From assembly GCA_013350335.1 (NCBI GenBank), contig CM023540.1, positions 56,768,962 through 56,832,961 of the forward strand: DNA of 64,000 nt, written 5' to 3'. Numbering within the stretch: the stretch's first letter is position 1; the number at the start of each line of letters is the position of its first letter. Below the pieces are notes generated by a model. The model was not told the origin of the DNA. It did no database searches and was given only the letters and a program-made list of their open reading frames with translations. The DNA comes from Chimonanthus salicifolius (Eukaryota; Streptophyta; Magnoliopsida; Laurales; Calycanthaceae). Positions 36,116-47,447 of the stretch are shown here, piece after piece. A program made the position numbers and the translations under genes.

Positions 36116-37505
36116 ATGTCGAGATACAACACCTATTCGAATGGTGGACGCCATGGCAACGGCGATACCGGTGCAACTAGGGTTCCTCCAGCAAGGGAGG
36201 GACCAGTGGTTCAAGACAGACTGGAGAGTTCGGCAGAGACGTCAGCTTTGAGACCCAAACCTGCACAGGAGCCCATCAACCTGGGACAACTGATGGAGAT
36301 GTTGGCTTGGATGGTGACCAACCTTGAGAGAACCATGGAGAGGACGGTGGAGAGGACTATACAGACCTTGTTGGAGCGGCAGACAGCACCTCCTCCGCCT
36401 CTACCTCCACCTCCGCCACCTCCACCACCACCTCCGCCACCACCTCCACCTAGCGAGGTCTATCGTGAGACTAGAGAGATGGTTGCATTAAGAGAGTTTA
36501 AGCGCCATTAGCCTCGTGTGTTCAGAGGAGGGCCTGACCCAATCGTAGCAGAGGACTTGAACGATGAGACCGGTAATCTCCTAGATACGCTGGCCGTCAA
36601 GGAGGGAGACCTACGAGTGACCTTGGCCGCACATCACCTCACGTGAAAGGGAGCCCGTTGGTGGACCAAGGAGCCCCTTCGAGCCACAACCTTGAGGGAT
36701 TGGCACATCTTTCACCAAGTGTTTCTGGCTAAGTATTTCCCAACAGTAGTCAAGGAAGCCAAGAGCATTGAGTTCGCCAACCTAATACAAGGTGATGACA
36801 TACTTATTCGATATGAGGCCAAGTTCTCTGAGTTGTGTCACTTCGCGCCAGAGATGATTGCGACTGATCTGTTGAAAGCACGTTGTTTTGAGCAAGGCCT
36901 TCATCCAGTAGTCGCCCATGTGGTGGTTACTGCCAGGAGCACTACCCATGCTGAAGTGGTGCAGAGGACGATCTTGGCAGAGAGCGCCTCCCTTCGAAGC
37001 AACGGGATGGTTTATCAACCGACATTGATTTTTACCCCTAGACAGAGCAGAGGTTTTGATAAAAAGAGGAAGAAGCCACCCATCCACTCGAGTCAGAGGT
37101 TACCTTTAGGCCCACCTCAGTAAGTTCAGACTGTGCCAGTGTCAGGTGGCCAACCCAGACAGTATATGTGCTTCCACTGTCAGAAGGCAGGCCACACCAG
37201 GAGGGATTGTCCTCAACTTCAAGGACAAGTATAGGGCCAGACTCAGGGCCTTTAATGCTACACTTGTGGTGGGTCGGGGCATTTCGCTAGAGACTGTCCT
37301 CAAGGGCAGAGGTCAAGCCATAGCGGTGGTACCCCAACGAGCAATCATGCCAGCCCCCACCCACGTACAGGTGAGGCCCGGCGCCCCTATGGGCTGGGGT
37401 GCAACACCTCCTTAGAGAGGCAGAGGTCATGGCAGACCTGGACCAGTGACCCTTGGCAGAGCTTACGCCATTGCCTAGCAGACAGAGGAGTACGCACCAC
37501 CGACA
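36116..37505 (+). pseudogene. Element B gag
   Basis: I take the ATG at 36116 (MSRYNTYSNGGRHG) as start; the open frame extends upstream to 36041 but without similarity. The order is an N-terminal segment with LMEMLAWMVTNLERTMERT, a proline run of about 25 residues with few interruptions (36396-36450), YRETREMVALREFKRH then a TAG stop, the capsid-like VFLAKYFPTVVKEAKS and FEQGLHPVVAHVVVTA, and two zinc knuckles in a broken frame: CFHCQKAGHTRRDC (37170-37211) and CYTCGGSGHFARDC. Stops at 36509 and 36644, and a frame change before the protease, inactivate it. Gag builds the particle and binds the RNA. Confidence 0.85.
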
Positions 37506-38138
37506 ATGATGCAAGGTATGTTAGTCCTTCAGGGTGTGTGGTGTAGAATTTTATTTGATTCTGGTGTTTCACACTCATTTATTGCCTTGAGTTTTGTTGT
37601 TAGTTCTGGTTTAGTGGCAGAGTTGGCAAGGGCCCCTATCTCTGTCAGTACACCGTTGGAGGTAACAAAAGTCATAGATCAGATTTATCGGTCGGGTGCT
37701 TTGACCATTGGAGGTGTAGTGTTGGAGTTTGATCTGTGGGTTTTAGAGATGTCAGGTTTTGATGTCATCTTGGGGATGGACTGGTTGTCCTTCCATCAGG
37801 TCACCTTGGACTGTTATCATAGGCGAGTAGCAGGTCGTACGCTCATAGGTGATGTGTTCATTGAGAAGCTTAACCTAGCCTTCAATCCGAAAGTGGAGGA
37901 GTTGTACAGTTTGGTGGCGAGTTTGAGTTGGGAAGGTTCGGGGTCAGCAGGTGTCGAAATGCCTCGCATGGTTCGAGAATTTTCAGACATTTTTCCAGAG
38001 ACGCTCCCTAGATTACCACCACGCCGAGAGGTGGAGTTCATTATTGACCTGCTACCCAGTATGTCACCTATCACTATCACTCCCTTTCAGATGGCACCGA
38101 CAGAGACTTTGGAATTAGAGAGACACCTCAGGGAGTAA
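37506..38138 (+). pseudogene. Element B protease and linker to RT
   Basis: The aspartic protease active site reads LFDSGVSHSFI (usual form DSGASHSFI), with the second conserved region FDVILGMDWLSFHQVTLDCY. The linker carries REFSDIFPETLPRLPPRR and VEFIIDLLPSMSPIT, the fixed stretch between protease and RT in chromoviruses. A TAA stop follows LRE at the end. It is in the same frame as the RT at 38190. The protease would cut the Gag-Pol polyprotein. Confidence 0.9.
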
Positions 38139-38189
38139 GAGACCCTTGGCTTCATTTGGCATAGCACTTCATCTTGAGGTGTACCGGCG

Positions 38190-38867
38190 TTGTTTGCCAA
38201 GAAAAAGGATGGTTCCATGAGACTATGCATCGACTATAGGCAATTGATCAGAGTTACAATGAAGAACAAGTATCCCTTGCCAAGAATCGATGATCTGTTT
38301 GACCAGTTGAGAGGGTCTAAGTGCTTCTCCAAGATAGACGTTCGTTCAGGTTACCATCAACTGAGGGTACATGAGTGTGATATTGAGAAGACCGTTTTCC
38401 ACACTCGTTTTGGACTCTTTGAGTTTGTGGTGATGCCTTTTGGGGTGACTAATGCCCCGGCGACGTTCATGGCCCTAATGAACAGGATTTTCAGGCTATA
38501 TCTGGATCGGTTTGTAGTGGTGTTCATAGACGACATTTTGATATATTCAACATCGGAGGAGGACCATGAGCAACATCTGAAAACAGTACTCCGAGTCCTG
38601 AGGGATCACAAGCTTTATGTGAAGTACAACAACTGTGAGTTTTGGTTGCTAGAGGTTCAGTTTCTTGGACATGTGGTGTCAGCTGATGGGGTGGCCGTGG
38701 ATCCAGCTAAAGTTGAGGTTGTTCTGAGTTGGGAGCGACCACGAAGTGTGACTGAAATCCACAGTTTTTTGGGTCTTGTGGGCTACTACCGGCAGTTCAT
38801 CAAAGATTTCTCCAAGATCGCCACACCCATGACAAGGTTGACCCGCAAGGATGTGCAATTCATCTAG
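38190..38867 (+). pseudogene. Element B reverse transcriptase
   Basis: The RT core is well kept in one frame: [69 protein letters not shown], the catalytic [11 protein letters not shown], and [15 protein letters not shown]. The thumb and connection include [20 protein letters not shown]. It stops at a TAG where RNase H should begin (FIWDEACE in relatives, FI-stop-DEACE here). It is the best preserved domain in the window and suits phylogenetic placement. Confidence 0.93.
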
Positions 38868-39373
38868 GATGAAGCCTGTGAGACAGCTTTCTAGAGATTG
38901 AAGAAGAGTTTGACTTCCGCTCCAGTGTTGATAGTACCAAAGAGAGGTCATGGCTATGCGGTCTACTGTGATGCTTGCTGTGATGGTTTGGCCTCTGTTT
39001 TGATGCAGGATGAAAAGGTGGTAGCTTACGGTTCAAGATAGCTTTAGACCCATGAACAAAATTATCCTACTCATGAATTGAAGTTAGCGGCTGTAGTTTT
39101 TGTGCTTAAGATCTGAAGACATTACGTATATGGGGAAAGGTTCGAGGTTTTCTCAGATCACCATAGCCTAAAGTATCTGTTCACACAGAAGGAACTGAAT
39201 ATGAGACAAAGACGGTGGATAGAATACCTCGGTGACTACGACTTCGTGTTGTCTTACCACCCGGGTAAGGCAAACGTAGTTGCAAACGCCTTGAGTCGCA
39301 GGACGAGGGCGGCCTTATCAAATTTGATCAATGAATACAGAGCATCTAGACTTTGCAACATGGTTGTTCAACC
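38868..39373 (+). pseudogene. Element B RNase H
   Basis: In the RT frame, with stops: counterparts of the RNase H strands (VYCDACCDGLASVLMQDEKVVAYGS), HELKLAAVVF, and in 39201-39373 [20 protein letters not shown] followed by [12 protein letters not shown], where relatives have VADALSRR, so a catalytic-region Asp has become Asn. It ends at Val-Val-Gln-Pro where a T-family LTR is inserted. It would degrade RNA in RNA/DNA hybrids. Confidence 0.85.
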
Positions 39374-40493
39374 TGTAATACCCCGAATTCTCAAGTTATA
39401 AATATTTACGGAAATTATCTAATTAAATTGGGAGATTTTAGATATGGATTTTAGATGGATAAAGTGATTGGTTCTTTGCCCAATTAAGACCCAACAATTT
39501 TGATAAATGGTTTCAAATAAATTTAAATGGGTTGAATTATTTTAGTAATACAAAAATTAAATAGATAAAAGATTGCATGGCCGAATATAAGAGTTTATAT
39601 CACAAAAATCAAGGGGATTATATGCGCATAATATTTTGGATGAGATGAGATATTTGAGATTAAGTGGAAAGATTTTAGGATGGTCCTAAAATAGGTCACA
39701 CGTTGGGTTTAGGCAATGATATCTTATTGCCAAACAATAAGATGTCTATAATTAATTATATGCGCATGATGTGGATGGATTTAAGTTAAGGCAATGGCTA
39801 AATTTGAAAATGTCTAAATATGGAGAGTGGTTATTAAGTTAGTAAGTTTCTAAGTTTAGAAGTTGGAAATTAAAGGGAAGGTTTAATAAAATGGAAGAGG
39901 CAACAAGAATGGGGTTCATGGCACTTTCTATTCTTGATTTAGGGAAGGTTTTATAAGAGCAAACAAGTGCACACGGCATGAGGTAATTAAAGAAGGGAGC
40001 AAGGGCGCATAGCAAATTCTAAATAGGGATTAAGGTAAAAGAAAGAAAATAAGGAAGGTTTGATATATGTTCAGTATTTTGGTTATCAAGTTCCACTCCG
40101 ATGTCCGATTGCTTTGATTCTTTTTGCGTTGAAAATAAGACTTTAAGGGCTACAACTTTTTAGTTTACCACTTTTCCTGATTCGGAAGTTAAAAAGGTCA
40201 CAACGGAGCTACAATATGTTATATGTGTAAAAAATGGGGAACACAAGGGCACACGGCTTTACACTTATTTACATAGGCCTATCTCTCTCTCTCTCTCTCT
40301 CAATTGTTATTCTTGGCTACAACAAGAGGAAAAGAGGGCAGCCAGCAAGAGGAAAAGATCTAGGAGAAGAAAAGACTAAGGAAAGAAAATGGATTGAAAG
40401 AGCAAGAATCAGCCGAAGGAGTCGCGGAACAGGTAAGTGATTCTATGTTTTGATTTGATTTATGGTTTAGATGGTTTAAGAGAATTTGGTAAA

Positions 40494-42090
40494 CCATAGG
40501 GTTTGGCCATGATGAAGGGCTGAACCCCATGGAAGGTTGTTGCTTATAAATTATGGAGTTTTAATATGGGAGTTGGTTAATGAATTTCAATGACAAAACA
40601 ACCATGGAAAGACATGTTTAAATTATGGTTTTTGGGTTGAAAACCATGGACTAATTATGCATGTTTTAAAAAGGGATCTAAAGTGATTTAAGAAGAGGTT
40701 GATAAATCATAGGGTTCGGCCATGGTGAAGGGCCAAATCCCATGAAAGGTTATTGGTTATTTTTATGGAAGAAAATTGGGAAGGATTATGGTTAATAAAT
40801 TGGTATGGTTTAATGGAAGGTTGATTATACTTTTATGGTTAAAAACCATGGAAGAAAACAATGGAAGAACTTTAATAATTTTAATGGAGTTTAGAATGAT
40901 GAAAACCATAGGGTTCGGCCATGGTGTATGGCCGAACCCCATGGAGTTGATTTGGTATTTTGATGTATGATAATTATTTTGGAAGGTGGAATTTAAATTT
41001 AGAAACTATTTAATTAAGGTGTATGGATTTGGATTGCTAAACTTGGAAAGCATCCAAATATGGAAAAATGTTTTCTAAATTTGGAAACTATCCAAGTATG
41101 GAAAGAAGGTTGCTAAATTTAGAAAGCTTCCATTTATGGATGAGGTTGCTAATCTAAGAAGCTATTCTAATTATGGATCTTGGATTAAAATGGAAGGTAG
41201 GGATTAATTATGGAAACCTTCCAATTAGGGAAAGTTAGAGTTTAAGTAAGGAAACCTTCCAATTATGGAAAGGTGGAGATTAAGTTTGGAAAGCCTCCAA
41301 TTATGGAAGGAGTTGGCTAAATTAAAAAGTTTTTAATTAAAGAAGGAGGTTGCCAAATTAAGAAGTGGTATTTATGGAAAGATGCATACTAATTTTGGAA
41401 ACTATTTATCTATGGAAGTGTGAATGATGAAAGCCATTGAATACTATGTATGGATTTTAAAAGAGAACCTTATGAACCATAGGTTCGGCCATGGTGTATG
41501 GCCGAACCCCATGGAGTTATAATGGCATTTTTAAAGTACGTTAATTGTTTTTGGAAGGTAGGATTAAATTGGAAAGTCTTTAATTTAGAAAAGATCTATT
41601 TATGGAAAGAACTTGGAATTATGGATCCAAGATTAGGAAATGATAAATTTAGAAAGTTTCCCATTTTAGGGACTTTCTAAGTATGGAAGTTGGATAATGA
41701 AATTAGAAAGTTTCTAAATGTGGACTTTCTAAGTATAAACTTAAGTTGTTGAGAAATTATTATGGACCATGTGACGAGTGAATGATTTTAAAAGAAACTA
41801 TGGGTTATGTAAGCCATGAGTGGCAAAATTGTAAATACTTGTTAAAGATGGAAGTTTAGCCTTGTATGGGAATAAGGTAATTATGAGAAATTATTTAGAG
41901 AACTTAGATGATTAGGATCTATGTATTTGGATCTAAACATGGGAATTGATTGGCGGACCTAGGGTTATGTACTTTGGATTAAAATAAATAGAATATTAAC
42001 TAAGGTTGGACCAATGGCATTTTGGTAATTAATGGAATAAATGAACAAAAAGGGTGAGGCTCGGCCATAGGTATGGTCGAACCCCACAAG
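40494..42090. repeat. GGTTCGGCCAT palindromes in T-family copy 5
   Basis: Copies near 40498, 40713, 40912, 41483 and 42057. The best two read GGTTCGGCCAT GGTGT ATGGCCGAACC (40912 and 41483). The others have mismatched arms (for example GGCCATGATGAAGGGCTGAA). Confidence 0.8.
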
Positions 42091-42464
42091 TATGGTTTAT
42101 GGATTTAAATACTACAAATCAAGTGGGACTTGGTGTTGACTTATTATTATATTATAAGGTAACGGGATCTCGCAAGCGGTGCGCGATCGGTGATCAATTC
42201 TTGGACGAAAGACGCAAGCACGCGTTAACGATCTTTGGTAGGATTCCACCTCTTTGAAACCATGGCTTTATGTACATTGTCTTTATCTTATTTTGATGAT
42301 TTTATATTGCAAAGGATATGTTTCAAATGGTGATTTTATATGGTATGTTTATTTGATAAAAATAGCATATGTTTCAAATATGAGCTTTTAAATGCTATGA
42401 TTTTGTATAATTGCATAGCATGTGGACATTTGCATCTCATGCATGGTATGGGAGGGATGAATGG

Positions 42465-42715
42465 TAACCGGGGGACCCACACTCCGTCGGGATGTCTGTA
42501 AAGCACTAGTGGGGGATACCTTGATGAGGAGAATTCCATCAAGAGGATACTATGTAGCTGGAGATCCACCACTCCGTTGGGGCGTCCGTAAAAGAATCGT
42601 GAGGGATACCTTGATGAGGAGCTTTCCATCAAGAGTATATTATGTGTGAAAATATAGCCGGAGGGTCCACACTCCGTCGGGGCGTCCAAAAAACCTATGT
42701 GGAGGGGTACATTTT
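42465..42715 (+). repeat. Three LTR subrepeats (CACACTCCGTCGGGGCGTCC core)
   Basis: Units of about 80-110 bp, each with CCACACTCCGT or CCACCACTCCGT, CGGG or TGGGG, the TGTCTGTAAA/CGTCCGTAAA/CGTCCAAAAA block, and, in two units, GGGATACCTTGATGAGGAG plus CCATCAAGAG. Confidence 0.75.
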
Positions 42716-43370
42716 ATGTACATGTGATGGGTGGGACTCATTGCATATGATAGCATGGCATGGCATTGAATCGGCATGATTATGACTTTTATTATCATGC
42801 AAGATTTTGGTTTTTTATCGGTATGATTGGATCTCTATTATCATACACTGTTTTGGATACGATGCTTTATAAGTATGGCATGATTTATTATAACTGATTT
42901 GATATATTTATTATATCTGGATTTTTGGTACTAACCCATGTGTTAACCCTAACTGGAATACCTACTGGGCGCGTTGTACTAATGCTCTACTTCTACCCTT
43001 TAGTGGATGACGCAGGAAACGAAGAAAACGCTAAACGCGGAAAGGGACAAGCATAGGAGCTTGGAACGCTTTTAGTTTTATATTTTGTCTAAGGTACTCA
43101 GGGATTTATATTGAAAGTATCCAGATTTCAGAATGTAATAACTTAGATGGAATGCTATGGTTGGATGTTTTATTTGGATAATGATGATTGTGATTTTTAT
43201 TGACTAAGTACTTTGCTATCAATGGGATGGAACTAGGTTCTATTATGATTCCGCAAATTGATGTTATGATTCCGCAAGTTGTGATTTTTATACCGTATGT
43301 TGATATTGCTATGTGTAAACCATTTTAGTGGACTGAATCCATGCACACATAGGGTTGGCCAGTTAAGGGC

Positions 43371-43387
43371 CGGACTTTAGAAGTTCG
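43371..43387 (+). other. Conserved LTR hairpin (T family, copy 5)
   Basis: CGGACTTTAGAAGTTCG: arms CGGACTT and AAGTTCG, loop TAG. Preceded by GGCCAGTTAAGGGC and followed by GACTTAG and CGCGTCGTGACG. The counterpart in copy 1 is 16665-16681, CGGGTTTTGGAAACTCG. Confidence 0.5.
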
Positions 43388-43500
43388 GACTTAGTTCGCG
43401 TCGTGACGTCCCGCGCTCTATCACTCTACTCTATTATAAAAAAAAAAAATAGACTCTGAATTTACGGGAAGAAACGAGTGAAAAATGGCAGGGCGTTACA

Positions 43501-44568
43501 CAACCAGGGATTTATGATAGAGTTTTGAGAGCTCAGGAAACAGATGAGAGGTTCATCGCATTGAGGAATGTTGTGGCCAGTGGCAATGGACCTTTTGGAT
43601 GGACTATAAGACGAGATGGTGGTTTGACCTTTCAGAGCAAGATTTTTGTACCCCTATCAGGGCAATGTCGCGATGAGGTATTACAACACTTTCACCACTC
43701 CAGATTCGTCGTGCATGCGGGTCGTACAAAGATGTATCACGACTTACGTCAACAGTTTTGTTGGAGGAGTATGAAGAGAGCAATAGCCGAGTTTGTGACC
43801 CATTGTTTGCCTTGTCAGCAAGTCAAAGTAGAACACTTGAGATCCGCTGGCAAGTTGCAGTCTCTCCTGGTCCCCGATTGGAAGTGGGACCACATTACTA
43901 TGGACTTTTTGACTGGTTTACCGAAGTCTTCTGGGAAACATGATGCAATGTGGGTCATAGTCGATCGATTGACTAAGTTGGCCCATTTTATTGGTATAAA
44001 GACAACTAATTCTCTTGAGACTTTGAGTCTGACATATTTGATGTACATTGTCAGACTACATGGTGTGCCTAAGTCAATTGTTTCAGATCGGGACACAAGG
44101 TTTGTCTCTCGGTTCTGACAGAGCTTGTAGAAAGAGTTGGGCACGCAGTTATGTTTCAGCATGGCTTTCCACCCCCACACAGATGGTCAGTCAGAGCGGA
44201 CCATTCAGATCTTAAAGGATATGCTCCGAGCTTGTGTTTTGGACTATGGCGGTGGCTGGGAAAGCCATTTACATTTGGTTGAGTTTGTTTACAACAACAG
44301 CTATCAGTCCAGTATCAAGATGGCACCACATGAGGCCTTGTATGGCAGGTCGTGCAAATCACCCCCGTGTTGGGCAGAGACTAGTGGTACAGTGATGTCA
44401 GGACCAGATATGATCTGGGAGACTACTGAGCAGGTGAGGCAAATCAGGCAGAGGTTGTTGACTGTCCAGAGTCAGCAGAAGAGTTACACTGATCGTCGGA
44501 GGAGGGCGCTTAAGTATGCTGTTGGAGACCGCGTCTTCCTTTGGGTTTCGCCCCGTCATGGGATTTAG
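43501..44568 (+). pseudogene. Element B integrase
   Basis: The zinc-binding part has HHSRFVVHAGRTKMYHDLR and CLPCQQVK (HHCC type). The catalytic core has ITMDFLTGLPKSSGKHD (first Asp), SIVSDRDTRF (second Asp) and GQSERTIQIL (Glu). Two stops fall in the conserved RFWQSLQKELGTQL segment near 44118-44133 (TGA and TAG), and one more is at 44566. The C-terminal part has YNNSYQSSIKMAPHEALYG and KYAVGDRVFL. The frame stays the same across these stops, so nonsense mutations rather than indels inactivate it. Integrase inserts the cDNA, producing the 5-bp target duplications seen here. Confidence 0.9.
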
Positions 44569-44961
44569 AGGTTTGGCCGGTGAGGGAAGTTGTCACCTCG
44601 TTATATTGGTCTGTTTAAGGTGCTAAAGAGGATCGGGGAAGTGGCTTATATACTTGTACTTCCTCCGAGTCTTGCGCGAGTGCACAACTTCTTCCATGTT
44701 TCAATGCTTAGGAAGTATCATCAAGATCCATCGCATGTGCTTAACTTAGAAGATGTGGAAATCAATGAGGATGTTACTTACGAGGAAGGACCAGCCTGGA
44801 TCAAGGGTTCTAGAGAACAGAGGTTTCGTGGCAAGACCATCCGCTTGGTTTTAGTGGTTTGGCAGCGCAAAGGCAGGGAGACTCTTATTTGGGAAAATGA
44901 GGCAACGATGCGGAAACAATTTCCAGTCTTATTTGAGACTAGAGGTATGAGTTTAGTTTGA
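44569..44961 (+). pseudogene. Element B integrase C-terminus with chromodomain-like tail
   Basis: The frame continues from the integrase and reads LSPRYIGLFKVLKRIGEVAY, VHNFFHVSMLRKY, then the tail EDVTYEEGPAWI, IRLVLVVWQRKGRETLIWEN and FPVLFETRG, ending TGA at 44959-44961. The VLVVWQ...TLIWE pattern is the divergent chromodomain of Tekay/Del elements, thought to steer integration to heterochromatin (family knowledge). Confidence 0.8.
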
Positions 44962-44979
44962 AATTCGAGGATGAATTTC

Positions 44980-44996
44980 TTTAAAGGTGGTAGTGT
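44980..44996 (+). other. Polypurine tract of element B
   Basis: TTTAAAGGTGGTAGTGT immediately before the 3' LTR, a decayed form of the purine-rich plus-strand primer. Confidence 0.5.
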
Positions 44997-47447
44997 TGTA
45001 ATGACTTGTCCCGAATTTTCTAATTTTAGAAGAAATTTTCGGATCTCCGAGTTGTTTTTGGAACCTTGGTAGCAATGAAAAGATTGTGGGCACATGGTGG
45101 GCCCAGTATGCTTGTTTTCGGGTTCATGAACTATAAGGGCATTTTGATAATTTCATATTTATTGCGTATTTGTCATGAAAACTTGTTCAAAAGTCACACA
45201 TTTTCTCCCCCGAGATCTTTCGGATTCTTTGTTCGAGGTTTTTTTCTACTCTTCTGAAAAGATTTTGAAAAAAAAAACCTAAAACCCTAAACCCTAACCT
45301 TTATAAACCCTACCTTTTCCGCGACACTGTAACCGCTCATGCTACAGTGCCACCGCCTCCCCCCCCCCCCCCCAAAAAAAAGTCGTGGCCCTCGTCTTCT
45401 TCTTCTTCCCAATCTCTCTCATGGTAATTCTCTCCTCCTTTCCCTCTCTCTCGATTTCTTCTTCTTCTTCTTCTTCTTCTTCTTCTCCTTCTCTACCTCC
45501 GACCGGCTCCACCTTTCCCTTTTCCTTTCTTCAATTTTTTGGGATTTTTCTCTGTTTTCCCTATTTTCCCTTTACCTTTCTTTGATTTTCCACGCCTTTA
45601 CTTGGTTTTCCCTATTTTCCTTTTCCTTTCTTTGATTTCCATGCTTTGCTCAGTTTTCCTTGTTTTCCTTTTTCATTTTCTTCATTTTCTCTGCATTTCC
45701 ACGGTTTTCCTTTCTTTCCCCTCATTTTCCCCTTTTCCAAGATTTTCCTTAATTTTCTCCCCTTTTTCCCTCCGACTTAGCTGAGTTACTGAGTCGCTCG
45801 GCCGATTGCCGAGTCAACTCAGTCTGGATTTTTCTGAGTCAACGTAGCCCTTGGGCTGGAGTGGCGACCCAACTACTCGGCCCACTGGCCCAGACCCGAC
45901 CCGACCCAACCTTGGTACGGCCCAACCAGGCCCAGACCTGGTCCGGCCCACGTCTGACAGGCCCAGCTCTTCGGCCAATCCACCTTGGCCCAATTTCCAG
46001 ACCCGGGCCTTTTTCAAAGCCCGTTTTCAAGCCAGACCCATTTTCAGACCCGACCTAGTTTTACGCCCGTTTTCTCCTCGGCCTCTTTTTAACTCGTTTT
46101 GTCTTAATTACTCATCTATTCTTCCTTGTTTCAACAGATTGAACTCCCTTCAAAATAACAAGTCCCTTACTCGCTTTGGACTTTCGACTCCACACACACG
46201 GTAAAGGGCCTTATCACTATTTTAGCATGAACTGCATATATTCATGTTGTTATTTTTGGATGGAGAGCCACCCGAATGTAACCCTCTATTTGTTTAGCCA
46301 TTCGGTAAGGGAAAACTGTTGAAATAAGTTTGTGGCAGGGGGTTCGCTCGAGTGTACTTCCATTATCTATGTGTGTTGTAGAGAATTTTAATTAGACGAT
46401 TTGATAATTGAATATATATCACTTGAAAACTGTTGATGATGTTGGAGTGTGTGTTCATTAAATGTTAATGAAATCGTTTTGAGTGTAGATTTGCACGATT
46501 AAGTAACTCATTGTATACTTCTAACACACATGATGAACTATGTTGTTGATTTTGACTTGGTTGTATAAGAGTGTATCCTTGTCGTTATACATATTGTAAC
46601 TTTGTGTGCCTGCCTGGATTGGAGAGACTATTCATATGTATACATGTTTATGATGATGTGATGAGTTGGTTATCGAGAGGACTTCCCCGTTGCGCTCCGG
46701 TGGTCGAGACCCCCATAGGGGTTGCGGGTCTCCCCATTGCATTCCGGTGTTCGAGGTGCCTACCCTTGAGATTGGCTTCGCCATTATGCTCCAGCAGTCG
46801 AGACCCCCATAGGAGATGCAGGTATCCCCTTCCATTCCAGCGATTGAGGCAGTGGTACATTGCAAGGTCTCCGATTGTGTTAGTAGGGGGACCAGAGTTG
46901 TTGGGAGACCATTGAGAGTTATGGAGATGATATCTTGGATTTAGTTAGTGGAAACATCGGTTAATAGAGTAGTTGAGTACCGTAGGCATGGGTATTTATT
47001 CACTTATGATGTTCACTGCCCTTTTCATATGTGATCCATAACTATGTTGTTAATATGTGGTATGTTTTATCCCTTCACTGGGCTGGTTTGCTCACCCCTT
47101 ACCTTTGAGGTGCCCCGGTTGTGGAGGGACCAGGTGGGTCCCTTGAGCAAGTACTGGAGATGAGTAGCAGTGAATAGAAGTTTATGTTTATGTTATGTTT
47201 TAAATTTGAGAAATTTCAGTCGCGTAGACTCAATATCACATGTTTGTTTGTATGAGTGTATAACCACTTGATTAGTTTACATTTGTGGTTCGTTATGTTT
47301 CCTAGTTCTGGACTCGTGGTTTGTTGGACGGGAAGTAATTACCCCATTTCAAAAAAAAAAAATCATTATTACTATTATACTCGATATCCGTCTTTTGTGA
47401 CTTTTGAGATTTTTCGGAGAAAACGAGCCTGTAACGGGACAGGGACA
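44997..47447 (+). mobile_element. Element B 3' LTR (2451 bp)
   Basis: It starts TGTAATGACTTGTCCCG and ends AACGGGACAGGGACA, whereas the 5' copy ends ACAGAGCGTTACA: the last bases differ, but a terminal CA and the target duplication are present. It has a poly-C/poly-A slippage tract (about 45359-45379) and a (TTC)n run (about 45460-45486) not expanded in the 5' LTR. Subrepeats lie at 46678-46858. Confidence 0.9.

Larger units (their letters stand above)
39374..43500 (+). mobile_element. T-family solo LTR, copy 5, in element B (4127 bp)
   Basis: It starts TGTAATACCCCGAATTC and ends GCAGGGCGTTACA. The target duplication CAACC is exact (39369-39373, 43501-43505). Excision restores the Val-Val-Gln-Pro reading of element B. 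It holds a (CT)n tract near 40267-40290, five GGTTCGGCC-type palindromes (40494-42090), many GGAAACCTTCCAATTATGG phrases (41000-41700), three CTCCGTCGGG subrepeats (42465-42715) and the conserved 3' hairpin block. It is the largest and best preserved copy, and the only one in plus orientation besides copy 1. Confidence 0.9.
33461..47447 (+). mobile_element. Element B: near-complete Tekay/Del-like Ty3/gypsy chromovirus
   Basis: Two LTRs (33461-35863 and 44997-47447) flank gag, protease, RT, RNase H, integrase and a chromodomain-like tail in the Ty3/gypsy order. The exact target duplication CCATC is at 33456-33460 and 47448-47452. A T-family solo LTR (39374-43500) interrupts the RNase H/integrase junction; without it the element is about 9.86 kb with an internal region of about 5.0 kb. 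Stops such as TGA for Trp and TAG for Gln break every gene, so it is not autonomous. A 120-nt sample of the two LTRs (34801-34920 against 46381-46500) shows 4 mismatches, so the insertion is fairly old but younger than element A. Confidence 0.9.
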
